Assembly (NCBI GenBank): GCA_007695205.1
Contig: REEF01000744.1
Location: 1 to 10,033 of the forward strand
Origin: Planctomycetaceae bacterium
GTDB lineage: Bacteria; Planctomycetota; Planctomycetia; Pirellulales; Pirellulaceae
Direction of reading: 5' to 3'
Length of the DNA: 10,033 nucleotides
The notes beneath the pieces were generated by a model that had not been told where the DNA came from, did no database searches, and saw only the letters and a program-made list of their open reading frames with translations. Position numbers and translations under genes: made by a program. This document shows positions 4,437 to 10,033 of this stretch, one piece after another (the first letter of the stretch is position 1; each line of letters starts with the position of its first letter).

Positions 4437-7235
4437 TTAGCCGGAGACCGTGACGGTCGTGTCGGTTTCGGCTTCGACCGGTTGTGCGGAGCGGAAACTG
4501 TCCACTCGAACCCTGACGGTGTGCTTGCCGATGCGAGTCCCTCGAGCTTCCAGATAGAACGGATGGAGCGTTTCGTTGGCGCGAACTTCGGCGATCGGCG
4601 TCACCTCGATCGTCCGCTGATCGTCGCTCAAACGTCGTGCGGCGACGGGCCCCTTTAGCGAAACGTACTCGATCCCGGGCGGCAACAGAATGGTCAACGT
4701 GACGTTCCGATCCGAAGCATCGCGGGCGTTCTCGATCCCGATGATGTAGGTGGTCGTCCCATTCACGGCAATGGGGTCTCGCGTATCGGCGATCGAAACG
4801 CGCAGCGTTCCGGTCACCTGATCGGCAGCGGCATCACGAGCGGCGTCGGCCGGCTCGCGTGGGCGGTCGGCTGGCTCGCGTGGGCGGTCGGCTGGCAGGA
4901 TCTGAGTCGTGGTCTCGCGGGTGCCGCGAACCTGTTCGGCCGTCACGACCTCGACGCGGGACCAGGCGGCCGTCGATACACGTAAACACTCGTACTTCGA
5001 TTCCCGCTCGATACGCTCACCCGGTTCGATTCGGTCAACGGTCCAAACCAATTCACCCCGACGCAACGCGGTCGGATCGAAACCTTTGCTCGCTTCCTGA
5101 GGATAAAGGCTGGGCTCGTAAGTATTGACAATCCGCACGCCCGTCAGCGGAACGTCGCCCTCGTTGATGATCGTCATCAGGTAATTGACCGACTGACCCA
5201 CGCGTGCCTGCAACGGACCTTCGATGGTTACTCGCATGCTGGCTTGCGGTTTGGGCTTCGGGTCTGCCGGTGGCAAAGCTGGCGTTGTTGGCGGTTCGGG
5301 CGAGATAGGCGCAGACGGTTGCGTGACGTCGATACAGCCCGAGGTGACCGCCGTGTGCTCGCCTGCCGCAGAGACCTCGACCGTCTGGCACAACCGCCCT
5401 GGCTGTCGTGCGATCAGCGGCAATTCAATCCTTCGAGACTCGCCAGCAGGCAACGGGTCAGGCAGACTACGCTCGATCACGCTGCCGGGCTGCCCTACCA
5501 GTTCCAGGCCGAATGGCAGGCGGTTGCGGATCAATACGCCGGTCAACGGCTCGAGACCCGTGTTGGTGATCTCGATCTCCATCGTTACCTGTTCGCCAAC
5601 GCGAGCGGTTTCCGGACCACTTAATCGAACCGCCAGCGACGAACGGATGACGCGGGTCTGGACACATGCTTCGGCAGACAGCGACGGTTGCTGCGTCGAA
5701 TCGCCGCTGGCGGCTCGGACGCAAAAACGCACGTCGCCTTCGTGCTCGGGCCGCAGATGAATGGCCAACGAGCGCCCTTGGGTCGGAGCTAAGCTGCCCA
5801 GATTCCAAACCAGTCGGTCTCCCATGACTTGTGCCGGAGGTTCGCTCTGCAGGAAACTCATGTTGGCCGGGATGTTCGCGCTGACCGTCAGATCGCGAGC
5901 CACGACATCTCCCGCATTCGAGACATCCGCCCGATAACTGGCCACGCCGCCTACCTGAACGCTCTGCGGGCCGTACAACGTGACCTGCGGATCGGGGGCG
6001 CTCCAAGTGACCGTGGTGAAGCCTCGGCCCACGACCATGCGAGGCAGATCGTCGTTCGGGTCGGAGGGACGAATGATCTTGATTTCAATCTGCGTCGCCT
6101 GACTGCGACTGACGGGCATCAATTCCACGCTGGCTCGGCCCGCTTCGTCCGTCGACACTTCGATGCTTGTTTGCCCCTGACTGCCCAACGATGCACCCGC
6201 TTGCAGCAGTTCGTACCGGACGGTCCAACCCTCCTGCGGTTTGCCTGACATGCGTTGGACGAAGGTCGTCAGCGTGTGTGGCTGATTCGTCTGGACCACG
6301 GCCGGCGCGGGGAACGTCCATTGGACATCCACCCAGTAGATGGTCGCCGTCTGACGCCGTTGATCCCAATCCTTGGCCTTGGGTGCCAGAACGGTCACGT
6401 GCGAGGTGCCTTCCGAGGGACTGGTGACCGTCACCCAGCTCTGACCGCGCAGGATGCTGATATCATCGGTCGGCGTCGGGGTGCCGCGAGTCAGGACTTG
6501 CGGCGAGGCCGATGTCCAGGTGATGGCCTGGCTGCCACTGCGGCGATGCGAGGCATGATGCAGGATCTGGCCCAGATGCTGACCATCGCTGGCAGTGGTC
6601 AGCAAATGCCCGACGCTGTCGGGGGCGATGGTCCATTCGATCCTCTGCCTGGGTTCGTATTCACCACGTCTGCCGACCAGCCCCGCAACCAAAATCACCT
6701 CGCTGCCCACCGGCGCCATCAAACGATGGGGTGCCACCAAGATCCGACCGACCGGCGGCGGGGGGGGGGGCGGCGGCGGGGGCGGCGCAGCGGGAGGCGC
6801 TACCGCAACCGGCGGTGCTGCAATGCCGCACGAGGGCGAGGTCACCGCACACGTGGGATCCGTGATGTCGCACGTCGGGTGGACGCCACAAGACGGCTGG
6901 ACCCCACAAGAGGGTGCCGCGACACTGCACGTGGGCCCCGTGCAGCGGCAATGACCGAAGACACATCCACTTCCGCCCGACCAGGGAACGATCGGAGCCG
7001 GCGGGGGCGGGGTGGCACAAGGCGGGACGGGTGGTGGATCCTGATAAGCCGGTTCTGGTATCCCGGGGATCAGGCTGGGAGTGACCAACGTCGTGTAACG
7101 GTCGGCCGGTAAAAAAAGGCGTTCCCCCGTCGGATCGATGGCCGGCAGCCGGAACTGGGCACAGCCGGCGCCTAGCACGGCGGTCAGCCATACCATCCCG
7201 ATCAAGAGTGGAAAAGAGGGACGCCGAACTGTCAT
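4437..7235 (-). CDS. Large DUF11-repeat surface lipoprotein with Cys-Pro-rich region
   Basis: 932 residues from the start at 7235. The reading frame is open up to 7538, but only the start at 7235 places a lipoprotein signal (MTVRRPSFPLLIG..., lipobox LGAGC, Cys25) at the N-terminus; the ribosome-binding site is weak. Order of parts: signal 1-24; Pro-rich linker; a Cys-Pro repeat with Cys at 103, 110, 116, 122, 129 and 136; eleven consecutive Pro at 151-161; Ig-like/invasin-like beta domains about 165-410; then four DUF11-type (CARDB-like) beta-sandwich repeats starting near 417, 531, 667 and 809, each opening with a 'GP..a.vG....y.i.v.N.G' pattern. A Pro/Asp/Arg heptad repeat lies near 781-794 between the last two. 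DUF11 proteins are cell-surface or wall-associated; the role here is probably structural. It is divergent from the RmlD-like gene, with a shared 253-bp control region. Confidence 0.92.
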   Translation of the reverse strand: MTVRRPSFPLLIGMVWLTAVLGAGCAQFRLPAIDPTGERLFLPADRYTTLVTPSLIPGIPEPAYQDPPPVPPCATPPPPAPIVPWSGGSGCVFGHCRCTGPTCSVAAPSCGVQPSCGVHPTCDITDPTCAVTSPSCGIAAPPVAVAPPAAPPPPPPPPPPPVGRILVAPHRLMAPVGSEVILVAGLVGRRGEYEPRQRIEWTIAPDSVGHLLTTASDGQHLGQILHHASHRRSGSQAITWTSASPQVLTRGTPTPTDDISILRGQSWVTVTSPSEGTSHVTVLAPKAKDWDQRRQTATIYWVDVQWTFPAPAVVQTNQPHTLTTFVQRMSGKPQEGWTVRYELLQAGASLGSQGQTSIEVSTDEAGRASVELMPVSRSQATQIEIKIIRPSDPNDDLPRMVVGRGFTTVTWSAPDPQVTLYGPQSVQVGGVASYRADVSNAGDVVARDLTVSANIPANMSFLQSEPPAQVMGDRLVWNLGSLAPTQGRSLAIHLRPEHEGDVRFCVRAASGDSTQQPSLSAEACVQTRVIRSSLAVRLSGPETARVGEQVTMEIEITNTGLEPLTGVLIRNRLPFGLELVGQPGSVIERSLPDPLPAGESRRIELPLIARQPGRLCQTVEVSAAGEHTAVTSGCIDVTQPSAPISPEPPTTPALPPADPKPKPQASMRVTIEGPLQARVGQSVNYLMTIINEGDVPLTGVRIVNTYEPSLYPQEASKGFDPTALRRGELVWTVDRIEPGERIERESKYECLRVSTAAWSRVEVVTAEQVRGTRETTTQILPADRPREPADRPREPADAARDAAADQVTGTLRVSIADTRDPIAVNGTTTYIIGIENARDASDRNVTLTILLPPGIEYVSLKGPVAARRLSDDQRTIEVTPIAEVRANETLHPFYLEARGTRIGKHTVRVRVDSFRSAQPVEAETDTTVTVSG
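4852..4893. repeat. 21-bp tandem duplication inside the DUF11 gene
   Basis: Two perfect adjacent copies of a 21-bp unit (4852-4872 and 4873-4893), with the first three bases of a third. It is in frame and encodes ADRPREP twice in a flexible linker between DUF11 repeats 3 and 4, so a copy-number change would keep the reading frame. Confidence 0.9.
6760..6770. repeat. 11-base homopolymer (G on plus strand) in coding sequence
   Basis: Eleven uninterrupted G at 6760-6770 (C on the coding strand) within a 33-bp run of proline codons at 6753-6785. The frame is intact on both sides: the lipobox upstream and DUF11 domains downstream are in the same frame. Confidence 0.9.
6822..6935 (-). repeat. Six-fold Cys-Pro peptide repeat region
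   Basis: The DNA encodes six successive P-[ST]-C-x-[VI] units, with Cys codons at 6927-6929, 6906-6908, 6888-6890, 6870-6872, 6849-6851 and 6828-6830, spaced 6 or 7 residues apart. The DNA copies have diverged while the peptide pattern stays, which suggests selection on the protein. Confidence 0.8.
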
Positions 7236-7299
7236 CGTGGATACCGTTTCCCCAGGACCTCGAAACCGCTTCGATAGTCGTCTTGGGAAGCCTACCACG

Positions 7300-7328
7300 C
7301 GAATGGGAAAGATGTGGCGTTTTGTCAA
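7300..7328 (-). promoter_or_regulatory. Candidate promoter for the DUF11 lipoprotein gene
   Basis: A perfect TTGACA (minus strand, 7328-7323) lies 88 bases upstream of the start codon. Seventeen bases on is CATTCG (7305-7300), a poor -10 (2 of 6). The -35 is followed by AAAAC as at other promoters in the window. The -10 is the weak point. Confidence 0.25.
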
Positions 7329-7336
7329 CATCTGAC

Positions 7337-7352
7337 GTTGCCGAAAGGCAAC
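7337..7352. repeat. Perfect inverted repeat in the divergent control region
   Basis: GTTGCC, GAAA, GGCAAC: 6-bp arms around four bases. As plus-strand RNA it is a stem with a GNRA tetraloop; as DNA it is a 16-bp dyad lying 8 bp upstream of the TTGACA box of the DUF11 gene, where a transcription factor could bind. GCAACC recurs at 7377-7382 and 7396-7401. Confidence 0.5.
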
Positions 7353-7422
7353 CGGAGTGCATCGATTATGACGGGTGCAACCATTCTCGGGGGCTGCAAC
7401 CGGGGTTTCGTGGTCAGCGACA

Positions 7423-7451
7423 TTGACGACGACGCCCCGAAATGCCAGACT
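7423..7451 (+). promoter_or_regulatory. Candidate promoter for the RmlD-like gene
   Basis: TTGACG (7423-7428) is followed after 17 bases by CAGACT (7446-7451; 3 of 6 matches). A start near 7458 would give a leader of about 30 nt before the ATG at 7489. Confidence 0.3.
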
Positions 7452-7488
7452 TCTGACACCATCAACGAATCGAACCAGGGAAGAATTC

Positions 7489-8418
7489 ATGATGTTACCC
7501 GCCGCCTTGCCCCATCCCCCGTTGCCTCTGTTGGTCACCGGGATTGCGGGTGTTGCCGGATATAATGCCTTTTTGCACTTTCGCAGTCTCTATCCCGGAC
7601 GCGTGATCGGAGTCCGACGGGTGGACAATTGGCCGCTGCGCGGGCCGGGAATCGCCGCCTGTGATCTTCACGATCATGATGCCTTGTGCCGGTTGTTCGA
7701 TCGATATCGTTTCGCCGCCATCTTGAATTGCGAAGGCACGTGCAAGCTGAAATCATGTGAACTGGATCCCTGGCTGGCGTGGCGAGTGAACGTGATCGGC
7801 GTTCAGAATCTGCTGGAGGTCATCGATCGGACCGACGTTCGACTGATCCATCTTTCCGTCGACCTCGTGTATTCGGGCGATACGAATCGCCCCACAGGTT
7901 ATCAGGAAGATGATCCACCCGATCCGGTGACCATCTACGGCAAGACGATGGTCCAGGCCGAGCGACTGATCCTGGCGGAACGTTCGGACGCTTGCATCTT
8001 GCGGATCTCGCTGCCGATGGGCAAGAGCTTCAATGGCCACGCGGGCGCCATCGATTGGATCGAGTCGCGTTTTCGGAAGGGGAAACCCGTCACGCTGCTG
8101 CACGACGAGATTCGTACACCGACCTTCATCGAGTGTTTGAATCGCGTCTTCCAGGCGGTTCTGGTCAATCGGATGTCAGGCGTGTTTCACGCCGGTGGTC
8201 CGCGGCGCTTAAGCCTGTATCAGATCGGCGAAATCTTGCAGCGCCGCGGCCGTTTTGATTCCAAGTTGCTGATCGGATGTTATCGCGACGGCTATGCGCC
8301 GGTGCCCCCACGTGCCGGGAATGTCACCATGGATTCAAGCCGTTTGGCTGCCGCATTGGGCTATCGCCCGTTCGCCGCCTGGCCGGAAGATCAGGTGGGA
8401 GCAGGGTCCAGAGAGTAA
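7489..8418 (+). CDS. RmlD-like NAD(P)-dependent sugar-nucleotide reductase/epimerase (extended SDR)
   Basis: 309 residues, soluble. The N-terminus PLLVTGIAGVAGYNAF has the TGxxGxxG nucleotide-binding loop (Gly18, Gly21, Gly24). HLSVDLVYSG (about 121-130) and YGKTMVQAE (150-158) correspond to the active-site segments of RmlD (dTDP-4-dehydrorhamnose reductase) and of MAT2B. The C-terminal part (DEIRTPTFI..., then VFHAGGPRRLSLYQIGEIL) also fits the RmlD substrate-binding family, and length is normal. Two catalytic positions differ: the Thr of the usual S-T-D is Val124, and the Lys of YxxxK is Met154 (Lys152 is nearby). Reductase activity is therefore uncertain. The ATG at 7489 is preferred over an upstream in-frame ATG at 7375 because AGGGAAG precedes it and the Rossmann fold begins soon after. 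The gene is divergent from the DUF11 gene and overlaps the PAP2 gene tail to tail by 28 bp. The local context does not reveal a dTDP-rhamnose cluster. Confidence 0.9.
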   Translation: MMLPAALPHPPLPLLVTGIAGVAGYNAFLHFRSLYPGRVIGVRRVDNWPLRGPGIAACDLHDHDALCRLFDRYRFAAILNCEGTCKLKSCELDPWLAWRVNVIGVQNLLEVIDRTDVRLIHLSVDLVYSGDTNRPTGYQEDDPPDPVTIYGKTMVQAERLILAERSDACILRISLPMGKSFNGHAGAIDWIESRFRKGKPVTLLHDEIRTPTFIECLNRVFQAVLVNRMSGVFHAGGPRRLSLYQIGEILQRRGRFDSKLLIGCYRDGYAPVPPRAGNVTMDSSRLAAALGYRPFAAWPEDQVGAGSRE

Positions 8419-9152
8419 TCGGTACTTCCCGACAACCAATCGGGAAGCGTCGCCACCGCAATCTCTTCGATGCGATCGACCACCTTGCGTAATGGTGTGG
8501 TCATCACGCTAGCACTGATCAGCCAGGTCATCAGCAGGGATCCGACCAGCGAATCGCCGACCCAGTGTGCCCCGGTAAAACATCGTGGCAGGCTCAACAA
8601 GGTCGCAACGGGCAAGAGCAGCCATGCGTTCCGGCCGTATCGATAAAGGCTCATCGTGAATACCAGCATGAAGACGGTGCCGTGATTCGATGGGAAACTG
8701 TTGGCCGATCGAACCTTGACTTTGGTGTCGTGTAATACAGCCAGATCGGTGAAGCCGTCACCCAACAGGAAGGCGGGACTCTCGCGCGCCACCGACGGTT
8801 CGATCAAGTCCTGACCGACGAAGTTGGCGACGACCCACGTCGCAAAGATCACGGCAGAGAATCCCAGGATCCTGCGCCGATCTTCGCCTTCAGGGGTCGA
8901 GCGGGTAGCCACCAGGAGAAAGGACACGTAGATCAACACAACACAGACGGCTTCGCCCCACCAGCGATTAAAAAAGATAATCGCCCAGTCGACAAAATCC
9001 GATCGGCCCGCAGCACTGTGAATCAAGGCGGCCAAGGGCAACTCGGCACGGTCCATCGGCTGCCAACCGAAAGCCAGCCAATAAACGGCAAAGGCAACGC
9101 ATCCCAGCAACGGAAGAAGAATTCCCCGATACTGCTTTGAGACACCCCTCAT
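8391..9152 (-). CDS. PAP2-family membrane phosphatase
   Basis: 253 residues with about five to six hydrophobic segments (near 10-30, 56-82, 95-113, 158-172, 176-190 and 197-216). The PAP2 signature is largely present: motif C2 PSNH at 154-157 and motif C3 S-x2-R-x5-H-x3-D as Ser187, Arg190, His196, Asp200, which hold the phosphate-binding and phosphohistidine residues. Motif C1 (KxxxxxxRP) is not evident; the equivalent stretch VGQDLIEPSVARESP keeps an Arg but no Lys or RP pair. The family dephosphorylates lipid phosphates such as phosphatidate or undecaprenyl pyrophosphate at the membrane; the substrate is unknown. AAGGAG lies ten bases before the chosen start. The 3' end overlaps the convergent RmlD-like gene by 28 bp. 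A candidate promoter with a bracketing inverted repeat lies at 9258-9286. Confidence 0.88.
   Translation of the reverse strand: MRGVSKQYRGILLPLLGCVAFAVYWLAFGWQPMDRAELPLAALIHSAAGRSDFVDWAIIFFNRWWGEAVCVVLIYVSFLLVATRSTPEGEDRRRILGFSAVIFATWVVANFVGQDLIEPSVARESPAFLLGDGFTDLAVLHDTKVKVRSANSFPSNHGTVFMLVFTMSLYRYGRNAWLLLPVATLLSLPRCFTGAHWVGDSLVGSLLMTWLISASVMTTPLRKVVDRIEEIAVATLPDWLSGSTDYSLDPAPT
8425..8447. terminator. Hairpin at the convergent gene overlap, possible terminator
   Basis: CTTCCCGA (8425-8432) and TCGGGAAG (8440-8447) form a perfect 8-bp stem with a 7-base loop, starting six bases after the stop codon of the RmlD-like gene. No T run follows, so it is not a classical intrinsic terminator. It lies inside the last codons of the PAP2 gene. 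Confidence 0.4.
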
Positions 9153-9182
9153 GGTCGCTCATCTCCTTGTCTGCATCCTGCT

Positions 9183-9194
9183 GGGCCATGGCCC
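9183..9194. repeat. 12-bp perfect palindrome in the PAP2 leader
   Basis: GGGCCATGGCCC is self-complementary over all 12 bases, and GGCCAT recurs at 9195-9200. It lies 31 bp upstream of the PAP2 start codon, inside the predicted leader. Confidence 0.4.
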
Positions 9195-9229
9195 GGCCAT
9201 ACCGCCGGACCGTTAACAGATCAGAAGGT

Positions 9230-9280
9230 AAAACCGCTTGAGCCCCGTCTGCGCGGGATCATGCCTGCCACAGCGGTTTT
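9230..9280. repeat. Inverted repeat bracketing the PAP2 -10 region
   Basis: AAAACCGCT at 9230-9238 and AGCGGTTTT at 9272-9280 are perfect 9-bp inverted copies, 42 bp apart arm to arm. One arm fills most of the spacer next to the -35 and the other lies just past the predicted transcription start near 9251, a layout expected for paired operator half-sites. Confidence 0.45.
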
Positions 9281-9286
9281 CGTCAA
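9258..9286 (-). promoter_or_regulatory. Candidate sigma70-type promoter for the PAP2 gene
   Basis: Minus-strand TTGACG (9286-9281, 5 of 6) is followed after 17 bases by CATGAT (9263-9258, 4 of 6). Transcription would start near 9251, giving a leader of about 100 nt. The 13-bp -35 context CTTGACGAAAACC is identical to that upstream of the NTF2-like lipoprotein gene. Confidence 0.45.
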
Positions 9287-9560
9287 GGCCAATCGGTGCG
9301 AATCGCAGGTCGCCTGTCCATCTCCTGTTCCCGCTCGCACTCCCGCTGATACTCGATCGTCGCATGATCACCCGCTGGCGATTCAGAGACAGCTTCCGTC
9401 ATCGCTGCCCCTTTCGATTACGAGCACGAGCGACGCCGCGCTGCGTAGGATGGTTTCGACGCCAAAAAACAATGCCTAAAGAGCATAGTCGATCCCCTCT
9501 GCAGATGCATGCCGAAACACAATCTTCATGATTTATCTGGGGACTTTTTCTACGTTGGAC

Positions 9561-9589
9561 TCGACAAACCTCTAGCGACGTGCGAAAAT
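9561..9589 (+). promoter_or_regulatory. Candidate promoter for the DUF1559 gene
   Basis: TCGACA (9561-9566, 5 of 6) is followed after 17 bases by GAAAAT (9584-9589, 4 of 6). Transcription would start near 9596, about 87 nt before the ATG at 9683. Confidence 0.35.
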
Positions 9590-9682
9590 AAAGGCAGTTT
9601 GGGGAAGGTCAGTTTTTACGGACACTTATCCACGTGTTCTCGTCTGGTGATTGATAATCCGAGTGGTAGGAGGGCGAAGCTC

Positions 9683-10033
9683 ATGTCTTCACGCAAGCGA
9701 ACCGGTTTTACGTTAGTCGAATTATTAGTCGTCATCGCCATCATCGGCGTCCTGGCCGCATTGCTGTTGCCCGCCGTCCAAATGGCCCGCGAGTCAGCTC
9801 GCCGCGCCAGTTGCACCAACAACATGAGCCAACTAGCCAAAGCCGTCATCATGTACGACAGCGCCAGGCAGTTTTTGCCCCCATCACGAAGTATGGGACA
9901 AGACCAAGCAGGCAACGAACTGGTACACAATTGGGTGTATCCTATCCTGCCCTACATTGAGCGCGACGATTTACACAAGCAGATTCGGTCAGCGGGATTT
10001 CCGATGGAGGACACGGAGTTAATGCACTTCCGC
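9683..10033 (+). CDS. DUF1559 prepilin-like protein, 5' part only
   Basis: The first 117 codons are present with no stop; the gene runs past the window end. The protein opens with MSSRKRTGFTLVELLVVIAI, a type IV prepilin/pseudopilin leader: short basic stretch, Gly8 followed by Phe-Thr-Leu-Val-Glu, where the peptidase would cut after Gly8 and the Glu is at mature position 5, then one hydrophobic helix to about residue 33. The segment LLPAVQMARESARRASCTNN that follows is the hallmark of DUF1559 (SBP_bac_10-like) proteins, which are present in dozens to hundreds of copies in planctomycete genomes. The later part, with NWVYPILPYIERDDL, is also typical of the family. Function is unknown; a surface or pseudopilus role is inferred from the leader. 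The start is supported by AGGAGGG eight bases upstream. Confidence 0.95.
   Translation, partial: MSSRKRTGFTLVELLVVIAIIGVLAALLLPAVQMARESARRASCTNNMSQLAKAVIMYDSARQFLPPSRSMGQDQAGNELVHNWVYPILPYIERDDLHKQIRSAGFPMEDTELMHFR

Larger units (their letters stand above)
9153..9682. other. Non-coding region between the divergent PAP2 and DUF1559 genes
   Basis: This 530-bp stretch holds promoter candidates for both flanking genes (9258-9286 minus, 9561-9589 plus), the inverted repeat 9230-9280 and a 12-bp palindrome at 9183-9194. Small open frames in 9238-9531 lack good ribosome-binding sites and recognisable content. I see no tRNA or known riboswitch; about 9290-9560 contains nothing I can assign. Confidence 0.6.

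Noticed and set aside
6255..7112. Plus-strand open frame of 285 codons over the Cys-Pro repeat
   Set aside because: Arg/Gly/Asp-rich translation of the reverse of a low-complexity region; no ribosome-binding site and no domain.
7236..7538. In-frame 101-codon N-terminal extension of the DUF11 protein
   Set aside because: It would bury the lipoprotein signal peptide internally and would overlap the 5' end of the RmlD-like gene; the start at 7235 gives a proper lipobox.
9238..9531. Small plus-strand open frames (97 and 72 codons) in the intergenic region
   Set aside because: No convincing Shine-Dalgarno, no recognisable sequence features, and they overlap the predicted PAP2 promoter on the other strand.
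1..10033. A dedicated defence, toxin-antitoxin or biosynthetic system
   Set aside because: No nuclease, helicase, toxin, carrier protein, transposase or integrase is recognisable, and gene families here are common in planctomycete chromosomes.

Overview
The window looks like ordinary chromosome of a planctomycete, probably of the Pirellulaceae (Rhodopirellula/Blastopirellula-like). The reasons are the combination of a type IV prepilin-like DUF1559 protein at the right edge, a large multi-domain DUF11 lipoprotein, a Tat-exported Gfo/Idh/MocA-type oxidoreductase, an exported PIG-L deacetylase, a DRG-like GTPase with a TGS domain, and a response regulator fused to an RsbW-like ATPase. This is inferred from protein families only. 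There is no rRNA, tRNA, mobile element, CRISPR array or phage gene in the window.

Layout: from about 7235 leftwards everything is on the minus strand. In transcription order these are a 932-residue DUF11 lipoprotein (7235-4437), a small NTF2-like lipoprotein (4237-3572), a REC-HATPase regulator (3274-2363), a DRG/OBG-type GTPase with TGS domain (2329-1337), a secreted PIG-L deacetylase (1236-262) and the start of a Tat-signal Gfo/Idh/MocA oxidoreductase (194 to beyond base 1). The regulator and GTPase are 33 bp apart and probably cotranscribed; the next gaps (100 and 67 bp) are compatible with one long unit but do not prove it. Right of 7235, a divergent plus-strand gene encodes an RmlD-like NAD(P)-dependent sugar-nucleotide reductase (7489-8418). 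It converges on, and overlaps by 28 bp, a minus-strand PAP2 membrane phosphatase (9152-8391). After a 530-bp non-coding stretch a plus-strand DUF1559 prepilin-like gene (9683 onward) runs off the window.

Functional reading: most products act at or outside the cytoplasmic membrane (two lipoproteins, PIG-L, PAP2, DUF1559, Tat oxidoreductase), consistent with envelope and extracellular carbohydrate chemistry. The regulator and the GTPase are the cytoplasmic signalling genes. I see no evidence that these genes form one dedicated system.

The more unusual signals are: a recurring extended -35 element (TTGACR followed by AAAAC) before several starts; an inverted repeat bracketing the -10 of the PAP2 promoter; a strong intrinsic terminator pointing the 'wrong' way in the regulator's leader; an 11-base homopolymer and a six-fold Cys-Pro repeat in the DUF11 lipoprotein; and substitutions at two catalytic positions of the RmlD-like protein. 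I did not find a convincing new multi-gene system.
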